Of a stretch of 64,000 nt of DNA, positions 56,740 to 64,000 are shown one piece after another (position 1 is the stretch's first letter; every line of letters begins with the position of its first letter). The stretch lies in assembly GCF_000023585.1 (NCBI RefSeq), contig NC_012914.1:2929001-2993000 (forward strand), written 5' to 3'. Below the pieces are notes generated by a model. That model ran no database searches, was not told where the DNA came from, and was given only the letters and a program-made list of their open reading frames with translations. The position numbers and the translations under genes were made by a program. Source of the stretch: Paenibacillus sp. JDR-2. Its GTDB lineage: Bacteria > Bacillota > Bacilli > Paenibacillales > Paenibacillaceae.

Positions 56740-58575
56740 ATGAAGCGAATCCGTTTCCTGATTGATTGGGCGAACCGGTTGTATCAGCAGCTGGAAGGCA
56801 GTCTGAAATATAAGCTTATCGTTTTTTTTATCGGCATATCGATTATCCCTTTGGCGGTAGTTGGATATTTGGTCAGCACGAAATCATCCGATTTGGCGGT
56901 TAAACGGGAAACCGAAAACGCCCTTAACCTGAATAATACGAAGATGAGCGCGCTCGACCGCTCCTTTAATGAGATCGAGTTTATGCTCGGCGACTTGGTT
57001 ACGAACTTCAATACCACGTATTATCTGCAAAATATTGACGCTACGAATTACGAGTCAGACCGCGCGTTTTCGGTCGTGTCGGAAGTGGGCTCCCGTCTCG
57101 ACAGCATCATGACCAGCAAGCCCGGACTGTTTGATGCCGTTCTCATTATCCCGAGCGGGGACGTTATGCCGTTTCTGCGAGGAGTGGTCAAAGGCGGCGA
57201 GTTGAACAATTTCAAGAGTTTGCCTGCTTACGCCAATACCGTCAACATCCAAGCCAAAGCAGTATGGCAATATTCATATGGGAACGATGGGCAGGAGCTT
57301 ACCGTCTCGGAAAGCGTGGTGGAACCGTTCAGCGACGAGGTATTGGGGGTTGCGGTCTTTGACGTCAATGCCGAAATGCTCTTTGACGAGCTTAATGCGA
57401 ATACGCTGGCCCCGGGCGAATCGATTCAGATAGTGACGGCCGATCATAAAGTCATATATGATTCCGACCGGACAAAAATTGGAGAAACCGTCCATATCGG
57501 AGAAGAGAACGCGAGAATCTGGCAGACGGCGAGCGGCAGCTTCAAAGAGACAGCCAAGCAAGGAGATGCCGTTGTCTCTTACCGTACCTCCGATATTAAC
57601 GGCTGGAAAATCATATACAAGATTCCATACGACAATATCGTCAGAGGAGTTAGTCAGATATCGCGCATGATACTGCTTGTTACCTTGATTGTGGGTTGTT
57701 TTGCCTTTATTGCGGCCTTGTTGCTGTATATTCATTTGTACAAGCCGATTGCCCAATTGATTAAGGCGATGAAAAGATTTGAAATCGGGCAGCTGCAGGA
57801 GAGGGTCGAGCTGGATCGTACCGATGAGTTCGGGAGACTAGCCCGGGCCTTTAATTATTTGGCTGAACGGGTCGAGGTCTTGATTGAGGATGTAACGCTG
57901 GAGCAGAAGGCGAAGAAGGAGCATGAGATCCGTGCTTTGCAGGCTCAGATCACCCCTCATTTTTTGTACAATACAATCAACTCGATCAAGTCGCTGGCCA
58001 GAATGAACCGCCCGAAGGATATCGAAGCGATGTCCGGTGCCTTGATTGACCTGCTTCGTCTCAGCGCCAACCAACAGACGGACCTTATCCGAATCGTGGA
58101 CGAGTTGAATTATGTAAGCAGCTACGTGACAATCATGCAATACCGCTACAGAATGCAGCTTGAATTAGATCCCCGAATTCCGCCCAGACTGCAGGCCTGC
58201 GGCATTCTGAAATTCTCGATCCAGCCCATTGTGGAGAACTGCATTATCCATGCCTTTGACCCGGAAATGACGGAACGGCGCATTCGAATCGAAGCGTATG
58301 AAGAGGAGGAGAAAATCCGCATCGAGATCAGCGATAATGGAAGAGGGATGGATGCCGGGCAGCTGGAGCGGCTTGCGGGCAAGCTTAGCTCGGCGGCATC
58401 CATGCCGGCCCGCGATCATAAAGGCAGGCTCCATATCGGGGGAATGGGACTCCGAAATATCCACGAGCGGCTGAAGCTGCATTACGGAGAGCCGTATGGC
58501 CTTGAGTTCGTCAGTCGGCTAGGCGAAGGAACGACCGTTATTATGCATATTCCCTATGTACAGTTAGACGGATAG
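56740..58575 (+). CDS. YesM-type membrane sensor histidine kinase, system 3
   Basis: 611 residues; ATG 56740 has GAGGGG about 9 bases upstream. Membrane helices at about 24-46 and 305-330 flank an extracytoplasmic sensor region. HAMP is followed by H407 in QITPHFLYNT, N-box QPIVENCIIHAF, and glycine boxes DNGRGM and GMGLRNIHERL. It phosphorylates the regulator at 55146 in response to an outside signal, probably the sugar taken up by importer 3. A terminator follows and separates it from the permeases. Confidence 0.9.
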   Translation: MKRIRFLIDWANRLYQQLEGSLKYKLIVFFIGISIIPLAVVGYLVSTKSSDLAVKRETENALNLNNTKMSALDRSFNEIEFMLGDLVTNFNTTYYLQNIDATNYESDRAFSVVSEVGSRLDSIMTSKPGLFDAVLIIPSGDVMPFLRGVVKGGELNNFKSLPAYANTVNIQAKAVWQYSYGNDGQELTVSESVVEPFSDEVLGVAVFDVNAEMLFDELNANTLAPGESIQIVTADHKVIYDSDRTKIGETVHIGEENARIWQTASGSFKETAKQGDAVVSYRTSDINGWKIIYKIPYDNIVRGVSQISRMILLVTLIVGCFAFIAALLLYIHLYKPIAQLIKAMKRFEIGQLQERVELDRTDEFGRLARAFNYLAERVEVLIEDVTLEQKAKKEHEIRALQAQITPHFLYNTINSIKSLARMNRPKDIEAMSGALIDLLRLSANQQTDLIRIVDELNYVSSYVTIMQYRYRMQLELDPRIPPRLQACGILKFSIQPIVENCIIHAFDPEMTERRIRIEAYEEEEKIRIEISDNGRGMDAGQLERLAGKLSSAASMPARDHKGRLHIGGMGLRNIHERLKLHYGEPYGLEFVSRLGEGTTVIMHIPYVQLDG

Positions 58576-58591
58576 GTGAAAAGACAACAGC

Positions 58592-58625
58592 AGCAGCTGC
58601 CCGATTGAGGGCGGCTGCTTTTTTT
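58592..58625 (+). terminator. Terminator after kinase 3
   Basis: AGCAGCTGCCC (58592-58602) and GGGCGGCTGCT (58609-58619), one G-U pair, then six to seven T. Confidence 0.9.
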
Positions 58626-58649
58626 GTTCCCGGACGTTCTGCAAGATTG

Positions 58650-58677
58650 ATAATATTGTGCACCACCTCATAATATC
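58650..58677 (+). promoter_or_regulatory. 28-base shared element, copy B (before importer 3 permeases)
   Basis: ATAATATTGTGCACC, three variable bases, TCATAATATC. Same layout as copy A at 53538-53565. It ends 93 bases before the permease ATG at 58771, so it is placed to drive the permease-ARH unit. Confidence 0.65.
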
Positions 58678-58770
58678 CACTCGTTACGATTGCGCTTTCA
58701 AACCTTTAATCTTAGAGCATGGCGCTAAAGCAATAGAAAAAAATGACGCACAGCTTAAAGGAGTGAAGAC

Positions 58771-59661
58771 ATGCAAGGCGCATCGAAATTAAACAAGCGT
58801 GAGAACTTCTGGGGGTATTTGTTCATCTCGCCGCAGATCATCGGACTATTGTCCTTTGTCCTGTTCCCGGTCGCGATGTCGTTCTACTTAATGTTCACGG
58901 AATGGGATTTCACCAATGCACCGAAATGGACAGGCACGGACAACTTTAACGTGATTTTCCATGAAGAGAACTTCTATTACGCCCTTCGGAATACGCTCTA
59001 CTTCGTTCTAGGGATTGTGCCGGTAACGACGGTCATCTCGCTAATTATGGCTCTTCTGACGAACCGGGCGATCAAAGGGCTATCCATCTACAAAGCGGCG
59101 TTCTTCCTGCCGATGGTCACCTCATCCGTTGCCATCGTGCTCGTATGGTATTGGGTGTTTGCGCCGGATATCGGGCTGCTTAACAATTTCCTTGACGTTA
59201 TCGGCATTACGGGTCCCAACTGGCTGACCGAAGCCTTCTGGGCAAGAATCGCGATTGTCATTATGAGCACGTGGCAGGGAATGGGCTATTATTATCTGAT
59301 TTTCCTCGCCGGACTGAAAGGCATCCCGGAAGATTATTATGAAGCCGCGGAAATAGACGGCGCGGGCAAGCTGCGGAAGTTTTTCAACATTACGCTGCCG
59401 CTCCTGTCCCCGACGACCTTCTTCATTATCGTAACGATGCTCATCGGCGTGTTTAATCTGTTCCAGGAAAGCTTCATCCTGACGGGCGGCGGTCCGGCCT
59501 TCTCGACCTACACGCTTGTCATGTACATCTATGATCTGGCTTTCCGTTACTTCCGGATGGGCGAAGCCGCGGTTGTGTCCGTCGTGCTGTTCGCCATCGT
59601 GCTGTTGGTCACCTTTATCCAGTTCCGACTTTCCAAAAGGTGGGTGAATTACATTGAATAG
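58771..59661 (+). CDS. CUT1 importer permease (UgpA/MalF-like), importer 3
   Basis: 296 residues; ATG 58771 follows AAAGGAG. Six membrane helices begin at FISPQIIGLLSFVLFPVAMSF. The ATPase-docking EAA loop is YEAAEIDGAGKLRKFFNITLPLL. Its end overlaps the next gene by 8 bases, so the two are translationally coupled. It belongs with the binding protein at 53642, from which it is separated by the two-component genes. Confidence 0.9.
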   Translation: MQGASKLNKRENFWGYLFISPQIIGLLSFVLFPVAMSFYLMFTEWDFTNAPKWTGTDNFNVIFHEENFYYALRNTLYFVLGIVPVTTVISLIMALLTNRAIKGLSIYKAAFFLPMVTSSVAIVLVWYWVFAPDIGLLNNFLDVIGITGPNWLTEAFWARIAIVIMSTWQGMGYYYLIFLAGLKGIPEDYYEAAEIDGAGKLRKFFNITLPLLSPTTFFIIVTMLIGVFNLFQESFILTGGGPAFSTYTLVMYIYDLAFRYFRMGEAAVVSVVLFAIVLLVTFIQFRLSKRWVNYIE

Positions 59662-60481
59662 CTCCAAACGCGGCAATCTCCTGATTCATGTCATTCTCAT
59701 TATCGTTGCCTTGACGACGGTCTTCCCGTTCTATTGGATGATTACGACTGCCGTCAAACCTAGTGATGCGATCTTCCAAGTTCCGCCCCAAATGTTTCCC
59801 AAACACTTTACATGGGATTACTTCCCGAAAGTGTTCGAGCTTATGCCAATGGCGCTTGCTTATCTGAACAGCATGAAGATTGCCGTGCTTGTAACGGTAG
59901 GGACGCTGCTCACAAGCAGTATCGCGGCGTATGCATTTGCCAAAATTCAGTTCAAAGGAAGCAGCATGCTCTTTGGCGTTTTCCTTGCCACGCTTATGAT
60001 TCCGGGTCAAGTGACTTTGATCCCGCTGTACATTCTGTTCAGCAAAATCGACTGGATTGATACGCATCTGCCGCTGATGGTGCCGGCTATCATGATCAAC
60101 GCTTATGGCGTATTTATGATCAAGCAGTTTATGGGCAGCATTCCTAACGGCTATATCGAATCGGCCAAAATCGACGGCGCAAGCCATCCTCGCATTTACT
60201 GGCAGATTATGATGCCGCTCTGCAAGCCGGCGATTATTACTCTTGGTTTGTTCACGTTTATCGGCAACTGGAACAACTTCTTTGGTCCGCTGATCTTCCT
60301 GAACAGCGAGAAGAAATTTACGGTTCCGCTTATTATCTCGTCCTTTAAAGGCGTATACACCGTGGATTGGGGCCTCCTAATGGCAGCTTCAACGGTAGCG
60401 ATCGTACCGATTATCATCTTGTATCTGCTCACGCAAAAATATTACGTACAGGGCATCGCAATGTCCGGGATGAAAGGATAA
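59654..60481 (+). CDS. CUT1 importer permease (UgpE/MalG-like), importer 3
   Basis: 275 residues from TTG 59654, preceded by AAAAGGTGGGTG and overlapping the first permease. Helices start at LLIHVILIIVALTTVFPFYWM. The docking loop is IESAKIDGASHPRIYWQIMMPL and the end is GIAMSGMKG. It forms the importer 3 channel with the previous product. No ATPase gene is present. The ARH-fold gene begins 32 bases later. Confidence 0.9.
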   Translation: MNSSKRGNLLIHVILIIVALTTVFPFYWMITTAVKPSDAIFQVPPQMFPKHFTWDYFPKVFELMPMALAYLNSMKIAVLVTVGTLLTSSIAAYAFAKIQFKGSSMLFGVFLATLMIPGQVTLIPLYILFSKIDWIDTHLPLMVPAIMINAYGVFMIKQFMGSIPNGYIESAKIDGASHPRIYWQIMMPLCKPAIITLGLFTFIGNWNNFFGPLIFLNSEKKFTVPLIISSFKGVYTVDWGLLMAASTVAIVPIIILYLLTQKYYVQGIAMSGMKG

Positions 60482-60513
60482 TTGCCCTGCCTGTAAAAGG
60501 AGAGCAGAAAAAG

Positions 60514-62628
60514 ATGAAGGTTGGTATAAAAACGATCAGCGCCGCATGCGCGGCCGCTATTGCGGTGGCGGGCATCGGCTGGTGGACCGCATCGGAGCAG
60601 AGCGGGCAGGAGACCCGCTCCATCTCCCGCGATGCTTATTACGACAAGACGCTTGCGGGCATTATCGGGCAAATTGGCGGTGTGTTAACGGGATACGAAT
60701 TCGTATCCGAAGATCCGCTTCCCGATGAATGGTTCGGCTGGATTCAAGGGCCCTATAGCGGCAACAGCGCTTTTATCCAGCAGCCCCAGAACGACAGGCT
60801 GTTCGAGGAACGAGGACAAGCGGTGATCGGGTCCGATGACGATTACCATATCGATTTTTTCAACCAGCATATTCTCGATGTCCACGGGCCGGACGTATCC
60901 TATTCGGATATGAAGGCGGAATGGCTGGAGCACGACGTGAGCGATTGGGGAGGCGGCGGAGCGGCCATGGCCAGCATGAAGACGTTGGACCTTCTCCCTC
61001 CTCTGACGGGCCTATCGGAGTTCAATGATTTCTACTGGGTGACGGAAGCGTATATCGAGAACGACACTTTGGGAATGAACGCTCCGGGCATGCCCGTGAC
61101 GGCCGCGGAACTGACGGAGAAGTTCGCGAATATCTCCGGCGAGTATGACGCCGTCCTATGGGCTAAGCTGCAAGGCACGATGTATTCGCTTGCGTATTTC
61201 GAACCGGATGCCAGAAAAGCGCTGGATCAGGCTGCTGCGGTTTTGCCCAAGAACAGCTGGCCTTATCAGGTTTATATGAAAGTCAAAGCCTTGCATGAGG
61301 AGAATCCCGACGATTGGCGCTGGGCACAAGGCGAGCTGCGCAATTTCAAGCGAATGGTGTACGGCTGGGACAACATTCAGGTTATACCCGATATTAACAA
61401 CGCCCTTGCCATGCTTGCCATCCTGTACGGCAACAACGATTACACGGAGTCGGCCAAGATTGCTTCGCTTGCGGGTTATGACGCCGATTGCACGGCCTCC
61501 TTCGTCATGGGCTTAATGGGGATCGCGAAAGGGATGGACGGCGTTCCTCAAGAGGTGAAGGATGCGATTTATGCGGATGGCCAGGGGATCTATGTCAATG
61601 ACCCCGAATTTACGCCTCACTTAAACGCCAATTATCCGGAGGAGCAGAAGCTGACCGACATCGCGGCGCTGTATCGGAAGAATACGGAGCGGATGATTGT
61701 CTTCAAAGGCGGGAGCGTCGAGGGAGACCGGTATGTTCTTCCCGCAGAAAAGCTTCATGCCGCGAAGGTTGTTCCGGTCCCGAACGCCGATTTCGAGAAA
61801 GGCACGCTCGAAGGATGGACGGCCTGGAACGGAACGGATGATCCGTCTCAAATTTATGCGCAGAACAACGGTTCAGCCTTATCGGGGGATTGGATGGGGC
61901 GGATCGATGTCAACGAGGAAGTGCCGGAAGGCAAACTCTATGTCAAGCTGAGCGGACTGAAAAAAGGCCAGACCTACCGGGTCAAAGCCTATTTGACAGC
62001 CGATGACGGCCTTGAAGCAAGGTTGTTCGCCGATGAATACGGCGGTCCGTACCGGTTTGCATCGGTGAGCAATAGGGTAGGCAAATACGCCGCGCGCACC
62101 TTGCTGTTCACGGCGGATCGCCGGGCGGCAATCGTAGGATTGCATGTGCCGGCGGGGAGCAAAGGGAATTTGTCCGCCACCATTGACGACCTGACGGTAG
62201 AGCATGTAAACGCGGAAGCTTCCGTATCGGTTGAAGCCGAGGCAGCCAAGCTCACCGGATTCGAAGCCGTAAGCGGAAGTAAGGAAGAAGCATCCGGGGA
62301 CCGGTACGTTCGTCTGCCGGACGGGGCATCCGGGGAAGCGATATTCCAGGATCTCGAGGTTGAGGACGCGGGAGAGTATGTCTTGATCATCCATTATGCG
62401 AATCCTTCCGGCGAGATGCCGGGCATGAAGCTTTCCGTTAACGGAGCGTCCATCGCTACCGCATGGTTCCCGCAGACGGGCGGATCGGCTATCTTCTCCG
62501 ATAACCGGATGGAGCTTCCCGTTGCGCTGAAGCAAGGAAAGAACAACATCGCATTATCTTCAATCGGACAAGCTCCGTTGATCGATCGGATCGAGATTGC
62601 AACGGCTCCGAAAGCCGTGAGCAAATAA
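60514..62628 (+). CDS. Exported ADP-ribosylglycohydrolase-fold protein with carbohydrate-binding tail
   Basis: 704 residues from ATG 60514, after AAAAGGAGAG; the open frame upstream overlaps the permease. The N-terminal hydrophobic stretch (about 7-25) is a signal peptide or membrane anchor. The ARH fold spans about 35-430: AGIIGQIGGVLTGYEF, the acidic motif SDDDYHIDF (about 106-114) and GYDADCTASFVMG (about 321-333) match the family's metal sites, but not the standard TDDT and DTDT wording. A beta-sandwich (about 430-570) and a CBM35-like domain (about 575-700) follow. Export and binding modules point to a glycan substrate outside the cell rather than ADP-ribosyl protein (inference). Confidence 0.78.
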   Translation: MKVGIKTISAACAAAIAVAGIGWWTASEQSGQETRSISRDAYYDKTLAGIIGQIGGVLTGYEFVSEDPLPDEWFGWIQGPYSGNSAFIQQPQNDRLFEERGQAVIGSDDDYHIDFFNQHILDVHGPDVSYSDMKAEWLEHDVSDWGGGGAAMASMKTLDLLPPLTGLSEFNDFYWVTEAYIENDTLGMNAPGMPVTAAELTEKFANISGEYDAVLWAKLQGTMYSLAYFEPDARKALDQAAAVLPKNSWPYQVYMKVKALHEENPDDWRWAQGELRNFKRMVYGWDNIQVIPDINNALAMLAILYGNNDYTESAKIASLAGYDADCTASFVMGLMGIAKGMDGVPQEVKDAIYADGQGIYVNDPEFTPHLNANYPEEQKLTDIAALYRKNTERMIVFKGGSVEGDRYVLPAEKLHAAKVVPVPNADFEKGTLEGWTAWNGTDDPSQIYAQNNGSALSGDWMGRIDVNEEVPEGKLYVKLSGLKKGQTYRVKAYLTADDGLEARLFADEYGGPYRFASVSNRVGKYAARTLLFTADRRAAIVGLHVPAGSKGNLSATIDDLTVEHVNAEASVSVEAEAAKLTGFEAVSGSKEEASGDRYVRLPDGASGEAIFQDLEVEDAGEYVLIIHYANPSGEMPGMKLSVNGASIATAWFPQTGGSAIFSDNRMELPVALKQGKNNIALSSIGQAPLIDRIEIATAPKAVSK

Positions 62629-62652
62629 ATAAAATTAGTGGAGGGAAATGCC

Positions 62653-64000
62653 ATGCAAGACGTCAGCTTCGAACTTAAACATCCAACATTCCAGTTTTAC
62701 GGACATACCTTTACGCTTTATATCCACACCTTCGAGAACGCGTACGGGCTGGACGCCGACCGCTGCCGCGTGACCCGCGACGAGAATTCCATGACGATTA
62801 CGGCAGATGGCCTCACTTGGGCAAACGGTCAGGAAAAAGCGGAAGGCAGCGCGGTTATTCACGTCTATAAATCTACCGATGGCCAAAGCGTCCGCTTTCG
62901 TGTGCAAGCCAGCGCCGGCAGCAAGAAGCTCCGCAGCGTGAAGCTTCTGCTGGAAGGAATCGCGGACGGCGAGGTTATTAATCTCCGCGAAACGCCTTCC
63001 AAAGCCATTGAAGGCTCCGGCCTGCTGCTCCATTATCCGGAAGGCTGGCGCAACTTATATACGCCGCTTGTTGTCATGAAGACATCGGAGGACCGCTTGT
63101 TCTATTACCGCTCGCTTGACTCCACCGTTCGCGACAAACGGTTTGCTTTCCTACGAACAGCCAAGGGACTGACGGCAGAGTTAATCTTCGAGGAAGACGC
63201 GGTACGGATGCAAAACGAGGTCGTTGTCCCGGAATGGGAAATCGGAGAGTGCCCGTCCTTGGAAGCGATCAGCGCTTTGCATCACCGGGAAACGGAGAAG
63301 CATTATGATCTGGAGCCATGGGAGACCAGACAAGACGTGCCCGCATGGGCGCGCGAGATTTCGCTGGTAGCCGCGATTCATATGCAGCATTGGAACGGGT
63401 ATATCTTCAATGACTACAAGAAAACCGGGGATACGCTGGAATGGCTTGCCGAGCGTATGGATCCCAAACGGATTCTCGCTTATTTGCCAGGGTGGGAAGG
63501 CCGTTATTACTGGCAATACGGCGATTTCCGCCCCGATCCGCGTATGGGCGGCGAAGCGGGTTTTGAGGAACTGATGAGCAGAGCCAAGAAGCTTGGCATC
63601 CGCGTCATGCCGATGTTCGGGATGAACGTCGTGAATCCGGGTCTCGAGAATTTCGAGCAATGGGGAGCTCCATCCCGCGCGCATACGGCTGGCGGATTCC
63701 CGATTACGGGTTCGGTTGACTGGGACGGATCGAGGCATTACGACCATGCTTCCAATGCGTTTCTTAATCCCGGAGCGCCGGGATGGCAGAACCGCCTTGC
63801 CGGACAAATCGGCAAGCTGATGGATCGTTACGGCTTTGACGGCGTCTTCCTCGACATATCGGCGGCTTGGATGAATGACCCTTATTACCACTATTATGAA
63901 GGCTTCATAGAGCTTTGCCGCAAGATTCGCGAGAACCGGCCGGATTGCCTTATCGCGGGCGAAGGCTGGTACGACGCAGCCGGACTTGGCACGCCGCTTA
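62653..64000 (+). CDS. TIM-barrel glycosidase-like protein, C-terminus outside window
   Basis: ATG 62653 follows GGAGGGAAAT; the frame is open through the last base, giving 449 visible residues. There is no signal peptide. An N-terminal beta-sandwich (about 1-220) precedes a TIM barrel: AYLPGWEGRYYWQYGDF, RAKKLGIRVMPMFGMN, YGFDGVFLDIS (D401, a possible nucleophile) and LIAGEGWYD (E437, a possible acid/base). This layout resembles DUF6259-type and GH36/GH31-like proteins, but I cannot assign a family. It starts 24 bases after the ARH gene, in the importer 3 permease unit, so it probably acts on the same imported sugars. Confidence 0.75.
   Translation, partial: MQDVSFELKHPTFQFYGHTFTLYIHTFENAYGLDADRCRVTRDENSMTITADGLTWANGQEKAEGSAVIHVYKSTDGQSVRFRVQASAGSKKLRSVKLLLEGIADGEVINLRETPSKAIEGSGLLLHYPEGWRNLYTPLVVMKTSEDRLFYYRSLDSTVRDKRFAFLRTAKGLTAELIFEEDAVRMQNEVVVPEWEIGECPSLEAISALHHRETEKHYDLEPWETRQDVPAWAREISLVAAIHMQHWNGYIFNDYKKTGDTLEWLAERMDPKRILAYLPGWEGRYYWQYGDFRPDPRMGGEAGFEELMSRAKKLGIRVMPMFGMNVVNPGLENFEQWGAPSRAHTAGGFPITGSVDWDGSRHYDHASNAFLNPGAPGWQNRLAGQIGKLMDRYGFDGVFLDISAAWMNDPYYHYYEGFIELCRKIRENRPDCLIAGEGWYDAAGLGTPL

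Overview
The window reads as a chromosomal piece of a Paenibacillus-type Gram-positive bacterium (Paenibacillaceae). The evidence is the strong AGGAGG-like ribosome binding sites, frequent TTG and GTG starts, three S-layer-homology (SLH) repeats at the ends of secreted proteins, three YesM/YesN-type two-component systems each tied to a CUT1 sugar importer, and lipoprotein solute-binding proteins. No rRNA, tRNA, CRISPR, phage or insertion sequence was seen. No gap between genes reaches 300 bases.

Almost everything belongs to one large glycan-utilisation locus. Region 1 (1-9.6 kb) holds the end of a large secreted carbohydrate-binding protein, an SLH-anchored GH74 xyloglucanase and a free GH74 with a PA14 domain. 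Region 2 (9.7-19.5 kb) holds a response regulator, a kinase and a lipoprotein binding protein with stop-start overlaps, closed by a terminator. A paralogous binding protein, two permeases and a secreted clan-A glycosidase with ricin-type repeats follow. Region 3 (19.5-23.9 kb) is a small-gene interlude: aldo/keto reductase, TetR regulator, GNAT acetyltransferase, SGNH esterase and AraC regulator.

Region 4 (24.1-43.9 kb) is a second regulator/kinase pair followed by a long unit: two Lpl-type permeases, a binding protein, a 1476-residue GH74-like propeller with an internal dockerin, a cohesin-SLH anchor protein, a GH63-like glucosidase, an ADP-ribosylglycohydrolase-fold (ARH) protein and a GH38 alpha-mannosidase. 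Region 5 (43.9-53.4 kb) has a GH36 enzyme, a GH28-like beta-helix enzyme, a second GH74-like propeller with tandem discoidin domains, a Gfo/Idh/MocA oxidoreductase and a sugar isomerase/epimerase-like protein. Region 6 (53.6-64 kb) has a third binding protein, a third regulator/kinase pair, two permeases, an exported ARH-fold protein with a carbohydrate-binding tail, and a TIM-barrel protein cut by the window end.

Working model (inference): surface-held and free propeller enzymes cut a branched polysaccharide outside the cell. Three importers, which must borrow an ATPase from elsewhere, bring in oligosaccharides. Cytoplasmic GH63, GH38, GH36, GH28-like and ARH-fold enzymes then dismantle the side chains. 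GH74 suggests xyloglucan or a related beta-glucan, but the mannosidase, galactosidase-like and ARH genes suggest a more varied substrate that the sequence alone does not name.

The most notable points are the adjacent dockerin and cohesin-SLH genes, a 28-base element shared by the promoters of the split third importer, the two ARH-fold proteins in a glycan locus, and two propellers that keep the first but not the second GH74 catalytic motif.
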